The notes under the pieces are model-generated. The model worked only from the letters and a program-made list of their open reading frames with translations, did not search any database and was not told the DNA's origin. The position numbers were made by a program, and so were the translations under genes. From Escallonia rubra (Eukaryota; Streptophyta; Magnoliopsida; Escalloniales; Escalloniaceae), in NCBI GenBank assembly GCA_033065855.1, contig JAVXUO010003154.1:1-64000 (forward strand): DNA of 64,000 nucleotides. Reading direction: 5' to 3'. Below are positions 11,463 through 22,446 of this stretch, one piece after another. How positions within the stretch are numbered: position 1 is the stretch's first letter; each line of letters starts with the position of its first letter.

Positions 11463-11879
11463 TCTAAGCTCCCTACTCTTGGGAACTCCCTTTCTTTGGG
11501 GGCTCCTTTGCTTCACCTGTTGGAGCCTCTTGCCTCACCCATTTCTCTCTCTCCCCTTGGGGGTTCTATGCTCCATGACGCTCGATCGCGCCTGAGCGCC
11601 GTTTTCGTGTCTTATGCCCTCGACATGACGCCTGTTTCTGTAGTACCCGTCACCGAGCCCTATGCCATCTTTATTGATCGTGCCCACGGCACCACATACA
11701 TCCCACTGCGCCCATGCACCAATTATGTAGTCACGCCCCTTGGCACCTTGTCGCACTGCCACGACCTTGTCATTGGTCCATCCCTTTTAGCACACCATAC
11801 ATCTTGACTTGGTTGTGAAACATACTTTAACCCACTCTCCGTATTGTGCAGCATCCCTCAGCGTAGGTTACTACTTCGG

Positions 11880-12313
11880 GATCTCCGAGAGTTCTAATAT
11901 GAGGACTCCTTCTTGCCAGCTAGGTGACTCCTCCGAGACATTTCTTTAGCCCTCCCGGTAGGCAAATCCTCCACAATACTATGTTGGCGCTCTCCGAACG
12001 CTACCGCATAAGGACTCATCACGGGGTTAGGCGACTCATATGGACACTATCTCTATTAAGGGGCTCTATCTACTCTAGCATGAGGACTCCCCTCCCAACA
12101 AGTATGCCACTCTTCTGAGACATTACCTCAGCCCGTCGAGTAGGCGACTCCTCTGGGACACTACCTTGCATGCTCTGAGTGGCACAAGGACTCGTGGCGA
12201 AGATAGGCAAGTCCTCCGGAACACTATCTCCGTCAAGGTGTTTCAAGTGCTCCAGCATGAGGACTCCCCTCCCTTCAAGTAGGCAACACCTCTGGGACAC
12301 TACTTAGGTCGTC
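11880..12313 (+). repeat. ~178-bp tandem repeat array, left part
   Basis: A diverged unit recurs with landmarks GCATGAGGACTCCCCT (about 11898, 12078, 12255), GTAGGCGACTCCTC, GGGACACTACCTT and ACACTATCTCC in fixed order. The spacing of the first landmark is 177-180 bp. The array is cut at 12313 by a solo LTR and resumes at 14670. Confidence 0.75.
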
Positions 12314-14664
12314 TATAACACTCAAATATTTATTTATGCTATGATATTACTTTAAAATAAATAAGTAATAAAATAACTAAATAAATAAGTTTGTGGCTTT
12401 TTTGTAATATTAGGAAAGTTTTGGTACCTTTTATATAAGTGGCTAAAGTTTGGGGGTTTGTGTAATTAGCTGGTTAGGGTTTCATTTAAATAACACCCTT
12501 TCTCTTCCAGCCTCCCCTTTTCTTCCCTCATTGCCACCTCTGCCATCTTCTTCTTTTATAAGCCATAACCTTGTTTGTTTCTTTAGAAAATTTCGGCGTA
12601 AATCGAGTAGCATAGCTTGGGCGGATTGAGCTTTCGTCGAATTGCTGGTATAAGGTAATGGATCGTAACGTTCTTGTTGTGGTAAGGGATTTATCCACAT
12701 AATTTATTCTTCGTCTCTGTTTCTTGGCCAGTGATGTGTTCGACCGATTTAAGGTTTCATTTCCTTGTTTCAATTCAATTTAACATTTGATTCATCTTAT
12801 TCATAAGAATTTTCATAACTGTGTACACCATTTTTCTTGCCTATACTTCGTATGTTAATTTTTGTTCAGTTCTTGTTATGGTAGTTTGTCCTCTTTGGTC
12901 AATCTCTGTTTGTTTTTGTTGATACCCGTATCTCTAATTTGATTAATTCATTTGCTCCCAGTGAAAGAGTACGTCTGCACATAAGTTGTTACTTTGTTGC
13001 TTCACTTTAGAGTAAACAACAAATGGACAATCTAACAGTGTTGTCCTTCTTCTTACTTGGCCCCAAGTTATCATGGCTAAGCTTCCTAAATCTAAGTTGT
13101 TAGTACATGGTTATAAATTACAATTTATAAATCCTAGCCTATGTGTCCACGCGAGTCTTACCATTCTTGGATATGCTACCATTGTTACATTGCTTAGCTA
13201 CTGGACTTTCTTCAGGTTAGTGACTTAACAGCTCCATCGTGGTGTACCACTTGCTGTTACTACTTTGTTTTCCATGATGAATAATATGCCTTAAATGTAC
13301 ATCCATTGTATACTACATTATATTTTTACTTCTTTTCTTCCTTGTCCCTAGATATGCAGTGACCATTTCCAATCAGATTACCCACTGCATATTGTTTTGA
13401 TTTCATGTTAGGTCTTCACGGTATTCTTTCTATCATGCACCTATGTTGGTATCTAAATTGCCTAAGCTACAGTCTAGACATTACCCGTGAAACCTTTGGA
13501 TTGTTACTATTAGCCATAGGAATTTGAAATCAGGTTCCAGTTTCTTTGCGCTTAGTGTTATAGTTGGTCTATACTGGTTGTTGGATTTTTGCTTTAACAA
13601 TTCTAACTACATGGTATTTTGACACTTGTCCTTCCATTCATGAAATATACCCTATTTATTTGGAAAGGGGAAACCAGAACAGGTTCCTTCCCTGTACATG
13701 TGCAACTAATTGGTGTGCTAGCCTTTTCCCTCTTCATCTATATTATGGTGGTAAATGGAAGTTGCTTCCCTGTTTGTAGCCATCTTCTATCACTCTATTT
13801 GCTTCTGAACAGATAGTCTTGAACATGATTTTCATTTGGTAGTTTTCCACATGTTAGGAGGTGGTTGGCCTTTCTCTTGTGTATTTTTACATTCGATATT
13901 TATTTTGTCAGTACAAGCTCAACTGAAGTTTGATTTAAGAAACTTCAATTTCATTGAATCCATTTTGTGCTCTTTGAACTAAGACCAATAGTGACTATTT
14001 TGTTACTATGTTTGGACACATGTTTGTTTATACGCTGGCGATCAATAGACGCCTAGCACGCTACCGGTAGCACATGTTTGTACGTTTGGTTCAACGTTTG
14101 GGTCTTATGACAAGCATAGTCATCGTGTAGTTTGTTGGGTAGCGTTTCCCGACATATTATATAAATATGTTTAGGGTTAAATGCTTAAATCAATGTTTGA
14201 TAATAAGTTATGATTTGCTTATTCCCATCGAGTTTTTGTTGTTCGATTCCATTAGTTTCGCTTTGAGATTCTATCAGTTTTGGTACCTTACTGGGCTATT
14301 TGAGCTCACCCTTTTACTCTACCTTACCCCTTGCCACAGGTCAAGAAAGTGACTAAGGATCCGTGTGATGGCATTGGAGTCGTGGGAGTTCTTGTAGTTA
14401 ATTAGACCTTGTAGTTTATTTTGAGAACTTTACCCGGATGTGGGTAATTTGACGAAATTGATTTTGTGTAATTACTTTAGCCGCTGCGTTTAGTAATTTA
14501 TTTTGTAAGGGATTATTAAGTGGAAGGATTGTATTAGAGTGTTATTTGGAGATATTTTGTTTTTAAAAGATTAGTTGCTTTGTTTGTAAACGACGTCACC
14601 AGGTTTATAGCGGTAGTTCAGGAGATTTAATCGAAGTCACGGCTTCCATTTTGGGGGAGTGACA
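12314..14664 (+). mobile_element. Solo LTR (2.35 kb), long-LTR type
   Basis: The flanking 5-bp duplication TCGTC is perfect (12309-12313 and 14665-14669). The ends are TATAACACTC and GGGGGAGTGACA, short inverted repeats close to the TG...CA rule, with the first G changed to A. Removing the element and one TCGTC rejoins the 178-bp repeat exactly. A TATATAAG at about 12431 and a pyrimidine-rich leader follow the left end, so it reads on the plus strand. There is no internal retrotransposon coding sequence. Length and termini suggest a chromovirus of the Tekay/Del sort, which is inferred and unconfirmed. Confidence 0.85.
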
Positions 14665-14669
14665 TCGTC

Positions 14670-15010
14670 GGGTAGGCGACTCCTCCTGGACACTACCTTG
14701 GCGCGCTCGAAGTGCTTTAGTAAAAGGACTCTTCGCAGGGATATGCGACTCCTCTGGGATAATATCTCCATCGGGGAGCTCCGAGTGCTCTGGCATGAAG
14801 ACTCCCCTTCTGGTAGGTAGGCGACTCTTTCAACACACTGCCTCTGGTTGTCGGTAAGTGACTCTTCTGGGACACCTTCTGGACATTACCTTGGCGAGTC
14901 GGGTTGGCGCCTCCTCCGGGACACTACCTTATCGTGCTTCGGCACAAGAGACTCACCCACGGGATTGGCAACTCATTCAGGACACTATCTCCACCAGGTT
15001 GCCTGCGTAA
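14670..15010 (+). repeat. ~178-bp tandem repeat array, right part
   Basis: Continues the array at 11880-12313 after the solo LTR: GTAGGCGACTCCTCCTGG, ACACTACCTTGGCG, GCATGAAGACTCCCCT (about 14792) and ACACTATCTCC recur in the same order. A short internal duplication is present near 14870. Confidence 0.75.
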
Positions 15011-15417
15011 TTAGTCTACATGCTCTGGCACTGGGAGCTCTTCATTGGCACCCTAGGGACCATGACCCCTCGAGTCACTCCGAGATGAAAGCACGTCTCT
15101 AGAGGGCATTATGCCTAGTCCACTTAATAGTTAGGTGTAGGGACGTCCCCCACCACTGCTAGGTTCTTTGCGTCTTGATGCCCCCTGTTGAACTCAGTAA
15201 GGGCTTTCGAATAGTCACTAGATCAAGGGGTCCTCTGGCCACACCTGCGTTGTGTGAACCAGTCTTTCTAGGCAAACTGACGGAAACTGTGCAGGGCAGG
15301 CCTAAGTCAATATAGAATCCAAAAATCTGTGGAGCACAGGTATTAGTGGCCTCCTCAGTGAGATGCCAATCCCAGGGAGCACCATGTGGTGTTTGATGAC
15401 ATCACCATCTCAACACC

Positions 15418-15425
15418 TATAAATA
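15418..15425 (+). promoter_or_regulatory. TATA box of a probable old LTR
   Basis: TATAAATA in an ACCTATAAATAGGG context, after GATGACATCACC and 400 bp downstream of the 178-bp repeats, followed by a pyrimidine-rich AGAACTC leader. Tandem repeats, then TATA, then leader is the layout of an LTR. Its 3' part is interrupted at 15721 by the gypsy element and appears to resume at 36667. Confidence 0.5.
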
Positions 15426-15721
15426 GGGTCTTGAGAACTCATATTTTCAGGACTTTAGAACTCTTCTTAGGTTCTCACTCTAGATTTATAGAGCTAGAGA
15501 ACTCTAGATAGAGAAACACACATGACCCTGACGCTAGACGTTGAATCTGGACCTAAGCATTCATCTGACTGTTGTCATCTACTCACCTCGTGCCTTTGCC
15601 CTCGCAACGCTGCCACTCCTCAGGCTCTGTCTGGGAAGCCTTGGTCTTTGCACTCATTCCTTCCTTGCTCTGTCCCAGCATACTTAGCATCTGACTCGAA
15701 CTGAATTCTTTTGTGGCACTT

Positions 15722-16631
15722 TGTTAGCGCTAATTTTGAGACCTTAAAGAACAAATGGTCAATCAAAAATCAAATGCGAACAAACATCCATCGACGCTAA
15801 GTTTTTGTGTTGATATTTACTTTATGGTTGTGGGGATCCCGTCTCCGATCAGACACCTGTAAGATCGTTAATTACATCGTCGAACAAACTAACGACGAAA
15901 ACCTCCGATTCTAGATAAGCTAAAGAAGAAACCAACATGAATCGTAAAAGAGACGAACAAAACTTTATTGAAGGCGGAATTAACCCCTGAGTTGCAAAGT
16001 TTTCCACCAACCGGTCGTTGGAACCCTATACATGTAAGCCATAACGCTTGAAGAATTCTGTAAAGCTTCTGTTTTTCTCCCTTTTCTCTTTCTGTCTCTT
16101 ACTCTTTCTGAAACTCCTTCTTTTTTCTCCCGTAGGATTTGCCTCTTCCTTTCATAGAGGCTTCCACAGAAATCCTCTGAGGCTTATCAGGTTGTTTATC
16201 AAGATAAGTCTCGCTCTATTTTGCTTATCAGATTGCCTCTCCAGATAAGTCTTCCTCCATTTGACTTATCCTTCCCAGAAGATAATTCAACCACGTGATG
16301 AATACCCTTCTTTTTGGGTTTGGACTTCGGACTTTTAAGTAAAGTTCGAATGGTTCGAACTTAAAGAGTTCGGAACCTCAATGGCCCATCGATTTACAAA
16401 GTCCATCACATGCGAGAGTTTGAACTTCAGTGTGGTTTGAAACCTTGTCAGGCCCATAAACCCTTCGAATTTTAGCCCACCGACTGGTAGTAATCCTTGT
16501 GTACCTTTATTTAATCTTTAATCCAAATGGTATGGATTTGAACTTTGATAAAGTTCGAAACCTACTTGCCTTGTCCAAACCGTCCAGTACGAATCCAAAA
16601 TAACTTTTGGGTTGAAATTTAAGTGCCAACA
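15722..16631 (-). repeat. 3' LTR of the gypsy element
   Basis: 910 bp, from TGTTAGCGCTAATTTT to TTAAGTGCCAACA on the plus strand. It matches 35750-36661 throughout with scattered mostly transition differences. The insertion is therefore older than the copia element, whose LTRs are closer to each other. Confidence 0.95.
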
Positions 16632-16650
16632 AATGCCCCCTCGTGATTTT
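16632..16650 (-). other. Polypurine tract of the gypsy element
   Basis: On the minus strand the sequence is CACGAGGGGGCATTT directly before TGTTGGCACTT, the start of the 3' LTR. Confidence 0.85.
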
Positions 16651-18680
16651 TGGAGGCCCATTTTGCTTACACAAATCGCGATTTCTTGGCACTTCACACA
16701 TGAGCCGGCCCATTTTGCTTACACAAATCACGATTTCTTGGCGTTTCACACATGAGCCTAGCCGCATAAGATGAGTTGCTTCTTTGTACAACACCTCTTT
16801 TTATGAGCTGCTGCTCCTTCTAGAAGATGATATCATTGTCCATACTTGTATATGAGGTGGGTTTCCTTCTTCACTTGTATATGAAGTGGATGTCCTTCTT
16901 TGTTGATCACTGGTCGATTTTTTTTTCTAGCCCTCATGTAATTTTATGAGCCAATGAATCCTTTTTGTGGGCTTTTGCATATTTTCTAATTTTTTTAGGG
17001 CCCATTTGTAATTTTAATACTCCTGTATTGCATACTCTTTGTCTTATATAAGGTTTTACTGCAACAATTTCGTTCTTTTCTTTTTTTGGGCCTTGATGCG
17101 ATTTTGTGGACCTAGTAATTTTTTTTTCATTTTTTCTCTTTTAGGGCCCACATGTATATCCTCCCAGCAATTCCTTTGGTCAACAGTTGTATTATAATGT
17201 ACCTAAACCATTAGTACTATAATCCTAATAGGACTTGTGGACTTGTAGTTGATATAATCTCAACCTTGGCAGACCTATAATCATACTTGGACTTGTAGTC
17301 TTGGTTTAAATGCATGTCTTTTCCAGCTTCCAACACTCTGTGGGTACATAAATCTGTACGATAATTCTATTGCAGTGCTGTTGCAGCAACAAGCCTTTTT
17401 CAGCCCAAGCTTTCAGGTACAATTCTCCACTTTAAATTCCTGTAACCTGGTGCTGTTGTAGGGATTTTGCTGCCCTTTGTTGCTAAGGCTTTTCATGTGT
17501 AAGACTTTTCTTGTTAACTTTTCTTCCTCCAGTTTTTTATCCTCTTTTTAATCCAAACTTTTGGAAGTTTCTGATATGTACTTGCTATGCTGCTTTTTGC
17601 CATATTACTTTCCTGTATGCATGCATGTATATCAGTTCCATGAGGACTCTCTGGTCTTTTCTTTGTTTTCTTCCTTTGCTCCCTTGGATTTTCTTTCTTT
17701 GAGGAACATCAGGACTTAAGGAATTTGCTCCCTTTTGCTTTTTTTTTTCCAGTCACAAGTCATACGATTTTATCATACACAACCAAATGCGCAGAAAGAC
17801 AACTTGCTTCATTTCTAATGAACTCCAGCATATACTTGCATTTTTTTAACCAAATCGAAGCAGCTGTTTGATGCTATATTTTGCTGCACTAGTGAGCATA
17901 ACTACATGCAGCCCCCCCTCCCGTTTTTTTTCCTTCACGAACAACAGGGTGTATTGAGTAGGGGATTCCCCTTCTATTTGCTTCCCCTTGCTTTTCCTTT
18001 CAGTCTTTTAAACAACACCACCTTCGTGCGATGCTTCAAACCCCTTTTGCAGCAACATCACTTGCGGTTTCATACCATATGCAAACAGCCAAACGCTCAC
18101 AGGGACAACCTTCTTTCTTTCCAATAAATTCTAGCATATGCATGCACTTTTAACATGGCTGAAGTTGTTGTTTGATGCTGTATTTTGCTGCACTAATGAG
18201 CACAAAACAAAGACACAACATCATCTTTGCTGAAGCAAATTGTTGGTATAATAGAAGCTGGTGCTGAATTTTTTTTCCTTCTGACCTTTCACATTGGTTG
18301 TTTTTTTCTTTCAAGTGCTTCTTTCTTTTGCACATCAGGTTCACATGCACACACAAGTATTCTGATTTTCTCACTGTAGCAAGTTTTTTTTTATTTTCTT
18401 CTTGCTATTTCCTGCTACACATTACTTGCGTAAGCAATTGCCCCTTTTTTCTTAAGGGCATGCTACCTTTTTGCTCAAAACACCTTCATATTTTCCTGCA
18501 ATGAGCCTTTGAGCTTTGCACTTCAGCTATTTTGCAATATGCTGTAATATATGTAGGAGGTCGGGACCATTTCTTTTAAGTTTATGCAACATAAAGCAAG
18601 CCATCTGCCACTCTGATTTTCTTTTAAGTTTATGCAACACCTTCCTGTTTTCCTACATTCCTACACCTCCCAACACTCCG
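16651..18680 (+). other. Non-coding stretch of the gypsy 3' region, upstream of the antisense ORF
   Basis: Long T/C-rich runs and no conserved frame. A 60-bp direct duplication around CCCATTTTGCTTACACAAATC lies at about 16660-16755. It lies where the promoter and leader of the plus-strand ORF would be; no specific signal could be assigned. Confidence 0.5.
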
Positions 18681-18689
18681 AGCTTGACT

Positions 18690-21600
18690 TTTCATGTTGT
18701 TCGAAAGTGTTGTGATATATCAAAAAGAGGTATTTTGAAAGGCTTTGCGCTAAAGGATGTTCATTTATTGCGTCCATCGAACGAGTTGGCAAACCGTTCG
18801 GACTACAAGATCCTTTTGAGACGAATTAAGACAGATGGCCTATCATGGCATCCTTTTTTTAGCATTCGTGGTATCTCTCCGTACTTGCAAGAGTGAGGTT
18901 GGGCATTTTGGGTGAATGACATCCTCTGTGCATTCTCGGCGATTCTGAAGAAAGCTGGGGTTCATACAACAGTCTATTTGTCCCAATTTCGCTATGATCG
19001 TAATGTCAACCTTTTCAAAGGGTTTTTAGAGTGTTGGTCACCGGATACCAATACCTTTCACGCGATCTATGGTGAACTTGGTATTTCCATATGGGATCTT
19101 CACAGGATTAGCGGTCTTCCCATATTAGGTGAGCTTTATGATGAGTACATGCCATTGAACGAAACCATGTACTCTACTTCGACCCCTGCAGCATCTCGTG
19201 AACTATTCAATATCTTTGCGAACAAATGTTCTGGCGAGAAAAGTTTCAAGATTTGGCTTTCGTGCTTTATCGAGAATACAGTAGAGCTCCCCACATTTTC
19301 ACCTTTCTCTGCAAATGGCTTGGAATTGCATAAAGGGCCTATCGAAAATTTGGGATTTCAGAGGAAAACCAATATCTCGCCAAAAGGATACTTGGCGGGG
19401 TTTCTTGCTACTTGGCTTAGTAGTTTTGTTTTTCCTACCAAGGAGATGCGTCTAACTACTTTTGTGATGGCCGAAAAATCGCAAAAGGGATAAGGTACAG
19501 CCTAACAATTCCAGTACTTGCTTATTTGTATCATACACTTGGAAAGATTGCCTCAACATCATCTTTGCCTGGGAAGGAAAACACCTTGGGACCATTTCAA
19601 TATTTTTTTGGATGGATTTCCATGTACTTCCCTAAGACGTATCCTCATCAACTTCCAACTGTGATTTGTCCAGAACTTGACGAGGGCTTTATGCCTTATT
19701 TGGCATACATAGCAAACCAGCAGCCTACCACCTTTTCACCCAAAAGATGTAGATGGTTTTTTCTGCTACTCTAATCAAGTTCGGTTATGTAGGCTTGACG
19801 ACAAAAGTGAACCGTATGATCAGACCATCACAGGTTCGAGCAACGGTAGAAAAATCTCAGACTTTCTCCTCGGCTACTTGACTTCATTGCGTTTTGGGAT
19901 TCTGACGTACAAAGCCGGTACTCTGCTGATTGTTGAATCGTACACTTTTACCCGCTTTGCCCACCAAGGTTGTTTTGTCCAGACCTACCCTCTGCCTTCG
20001 GAAGATCCAAAGAAGGATCTTACGCCTGCAAAGTTCTATTTTTACTGGTGCAAGATGACGCATTCTGGTCCTGACATGATTACACATTTACCAAATCGGG
20101 ATGTGATAACTTTGGTGACAGAGCCTTATGCAAAGTGGTGGGATGATTCAACTTATGCTGTCCTGCAGACTAATATGCCTTCTTCTATCAAGAGATATGG
20201 TAGTCCCCTGGATAAGGCAAAGAAGAAAAAGGCCAAGAAGCTAAAGCCCAAGCAAAACTCTCTTAATTGGATAATCAAGTCTGGACCAAGCTCATGTCCC
20301 ACTCCTCCAGTAGAAAATATCGGCGGCACAGTAAGAACAAACCTTTGAGCATATAAGGCTTCTATTTCTCGCATGTAATCTCTTGCTGGTGCTGGTCCTA
20401 GTCCTCAGCGGGTTAAAAATCATCATGGAAACGTGCCTTCTTTGCTCGAGGATGATGTTAGTCTGGACTCTACTCATAGTTTTGTTGATCTATTTACGTT
20501 TTTTACTCAATTCTGGAAAGAAAAGAGACTTCCCAAGGCAACTATTGTGAGAGCCGACCCTTCTGCTCATGTTGTTTCCTTGCCTGAATCCTTCCCTGAG
20601 AAGTATCATCGTGCTCACTACGTTGGAACTCCCTCTAATCCGGTGATGGTGAAGGTTTCCCTCATGCGACAAAACAATCTTTTCATGGTTGATGAAGAGA
20701 GAATTGTTCAAATGTTTAGCGGTGAAGGTCATGACATCCCCGCCCTAGGTTGTCTTCGAATTAAGAACCTAAATAATATTAGCCAAGAGAATTCTGGCCT
20801 TGGGTCTTTAGCTACTTCTTCAGAGTCTTTAGCTAACTCTCAGGATAAAAGTGATGAAATCTTCTTGGACGGTCCAGATTTGGATTCTAACCCAACTTCG
20901 AATGATTCGCATGTTAATGAATCAGAATCGGGTAAGTCTTCATTTTCTGGGGAACATAATCCAACAATGAGGGATTCAACTCCTCAAGTATATTTCCAAC
21001 CATCAAGTTTTGAGCTTCCTCTCCCTTCTTTACTCCCAGATGCTCCTCGAGGTATATCCATTTGTTTACATCTTAGATTCTTAAGATTTCATGATAGTTA
21101 TGTACTCATCAATAATCTCAAATTTTGACGCAATAGGTGACAAGGATTTACCTTCAAACACCGGTTCATCCTCCCAAGATGTTATGGGAACTTTTCAAGT
21201 CTCTCAAGCTAGTCATTCTAAGGACCTTTCACGTTGAAAGAATAAAGGTAAACATATATTCAGCAAACTGCACTCTATATATTCTTACTTCCACTGATAT
21301 ATCGCAAAATTTATCGATGAGACCATGGTTCAACCACTAGTCGAACTAGTAGAGGGCGACGATACTCACTCAAGATAGGCATTGGAAGCTGTACTTCAAG
21401 AGTTGACAACTCCTAAACCTCTGGAGGCAACTGCTACTAAGCTTGGGGAGGCATACAACGAGGTTGTTCGAGCCATTAAGAAGGGTTTAGTTAATAGCCT
21501 CCGAACGTGGTCTCTGGCAGATATTAAGGGCATGATAGCCGAAGCGAATATGGTCTTTGCCTTATTGGATTTTATGCAAGTTGACTACCACTCTCTTCAT

Positions 21601-22060
21601 GCCGAAGTGAAAATTTTCATCAAATGTTCGGCGTACTTTGAGAAGGCTACTGCTGACAGCAGCTCCCTGGAACAACTGAAGATGCAACATGATCGCGCAA
21701 AGGCAGACTTTGAAAGGGTTAGCCAATCTCATCGTGAGGCTTCTAAGGCCATCTCTCAGTCTACCAAGGATATATCCAGGATAGAGATACAATCTGGGGA
21801 AATTGAAGCTAAGATGTCTTTACTTGGTCAGCAACTTCACAAACTTTAGGTCCAGTTATCTTCAAGCAGGGATGAGCTTGAGGCACCAAAGGCTCACTTG
21901 TCTAAGACATTAGACGAGTTATCTCTATGCGACGATAGTTTGAAGGCTGCTGTTCACGCTCTCGATGCGTATCAGAAGAATTCCTCTATTATAGACTCTT
22001 TGAAGCGTGCCCTTGATGAGGCGAGAGCTGCCCAAGGAGACTATTGTTTTACTTTCTCGT
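18690..22060 (+). pseudogene. Antisense ORF with plant mobile domain (PMD), intron-containing, broken
   Basis: The frame runs opposite to gag-pol. Early parts read KGFALKDVHLLRPSNE, then (18912-19493) ILKKAGVHTTVYLSQFRYDR, the PMD-like ISGLPILGELYDEYMP, and GYLAGFLATWLSSFVFP. Continuations are at 19526-19774, 19878-20348 (ending in a lysine-rich KKKKAKKLKPK) and 20433-21051. A plausible GT-AG intron is 21052-21136, after which the frame reads on as G-D-K-D-L-P-S-N-T-G. A second donor is at 21249, and a heptad-rich coiled coil follows at 21382-22060. At least six frameshifts or stops break it. PMD proteins such as MAIN/MAIL1 act in plant nuclei, and antisense extra ORFs, some with this domain, are known in Tat elements. 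The role in the element is unknown. The start codon is not certain. Confidence 0.72.
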
Positions 22061-22230
22061 GATTTGCTTAGACCTTGTTTGTTTAGCTTTTATACTTTTT
22101 AAGTTTTCTTAACTTTCTTGCTTTTTAGAGTAGTGAACTTTCGGCAGCACGTGTGCTTTTTACATTGTTTTTCTTGTTTTAAGAATAACAATTTGCTTTT
22201 ATAATGAGCATAACACGTGTCTTGTGTAAA

Positions 22231-22316
22231 GCCGTACACAGTTTATACTCTTGCGGGCCAGGTGTAGGCTTTTGTAGTTGGGCCGTACACAGTTTCTACT
22301 CTTGCGGGCCAAGAGT
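22231..22316 (+). repeat. 51-bp tandem duplication
   Basis: GCCGTACACAGTTT followed by TACTCTTGCGGGCCA occurs at 22231 and again at 22282, between the end of the antisense ORF and the end of pol. Confidence 0.8.
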
Positions 22317-22446
22317 ATCGAATAATTTATTACCGTGGACTTTGGTGAGGCGTTTCAGCAATTTAGCCACGTACTACGCCATTGGTGGTTAGGGTGTTTG
22401 GTTCCGCCTAGACTGCCTTATACAATTGGCCTAGCTGGCTTTAATT

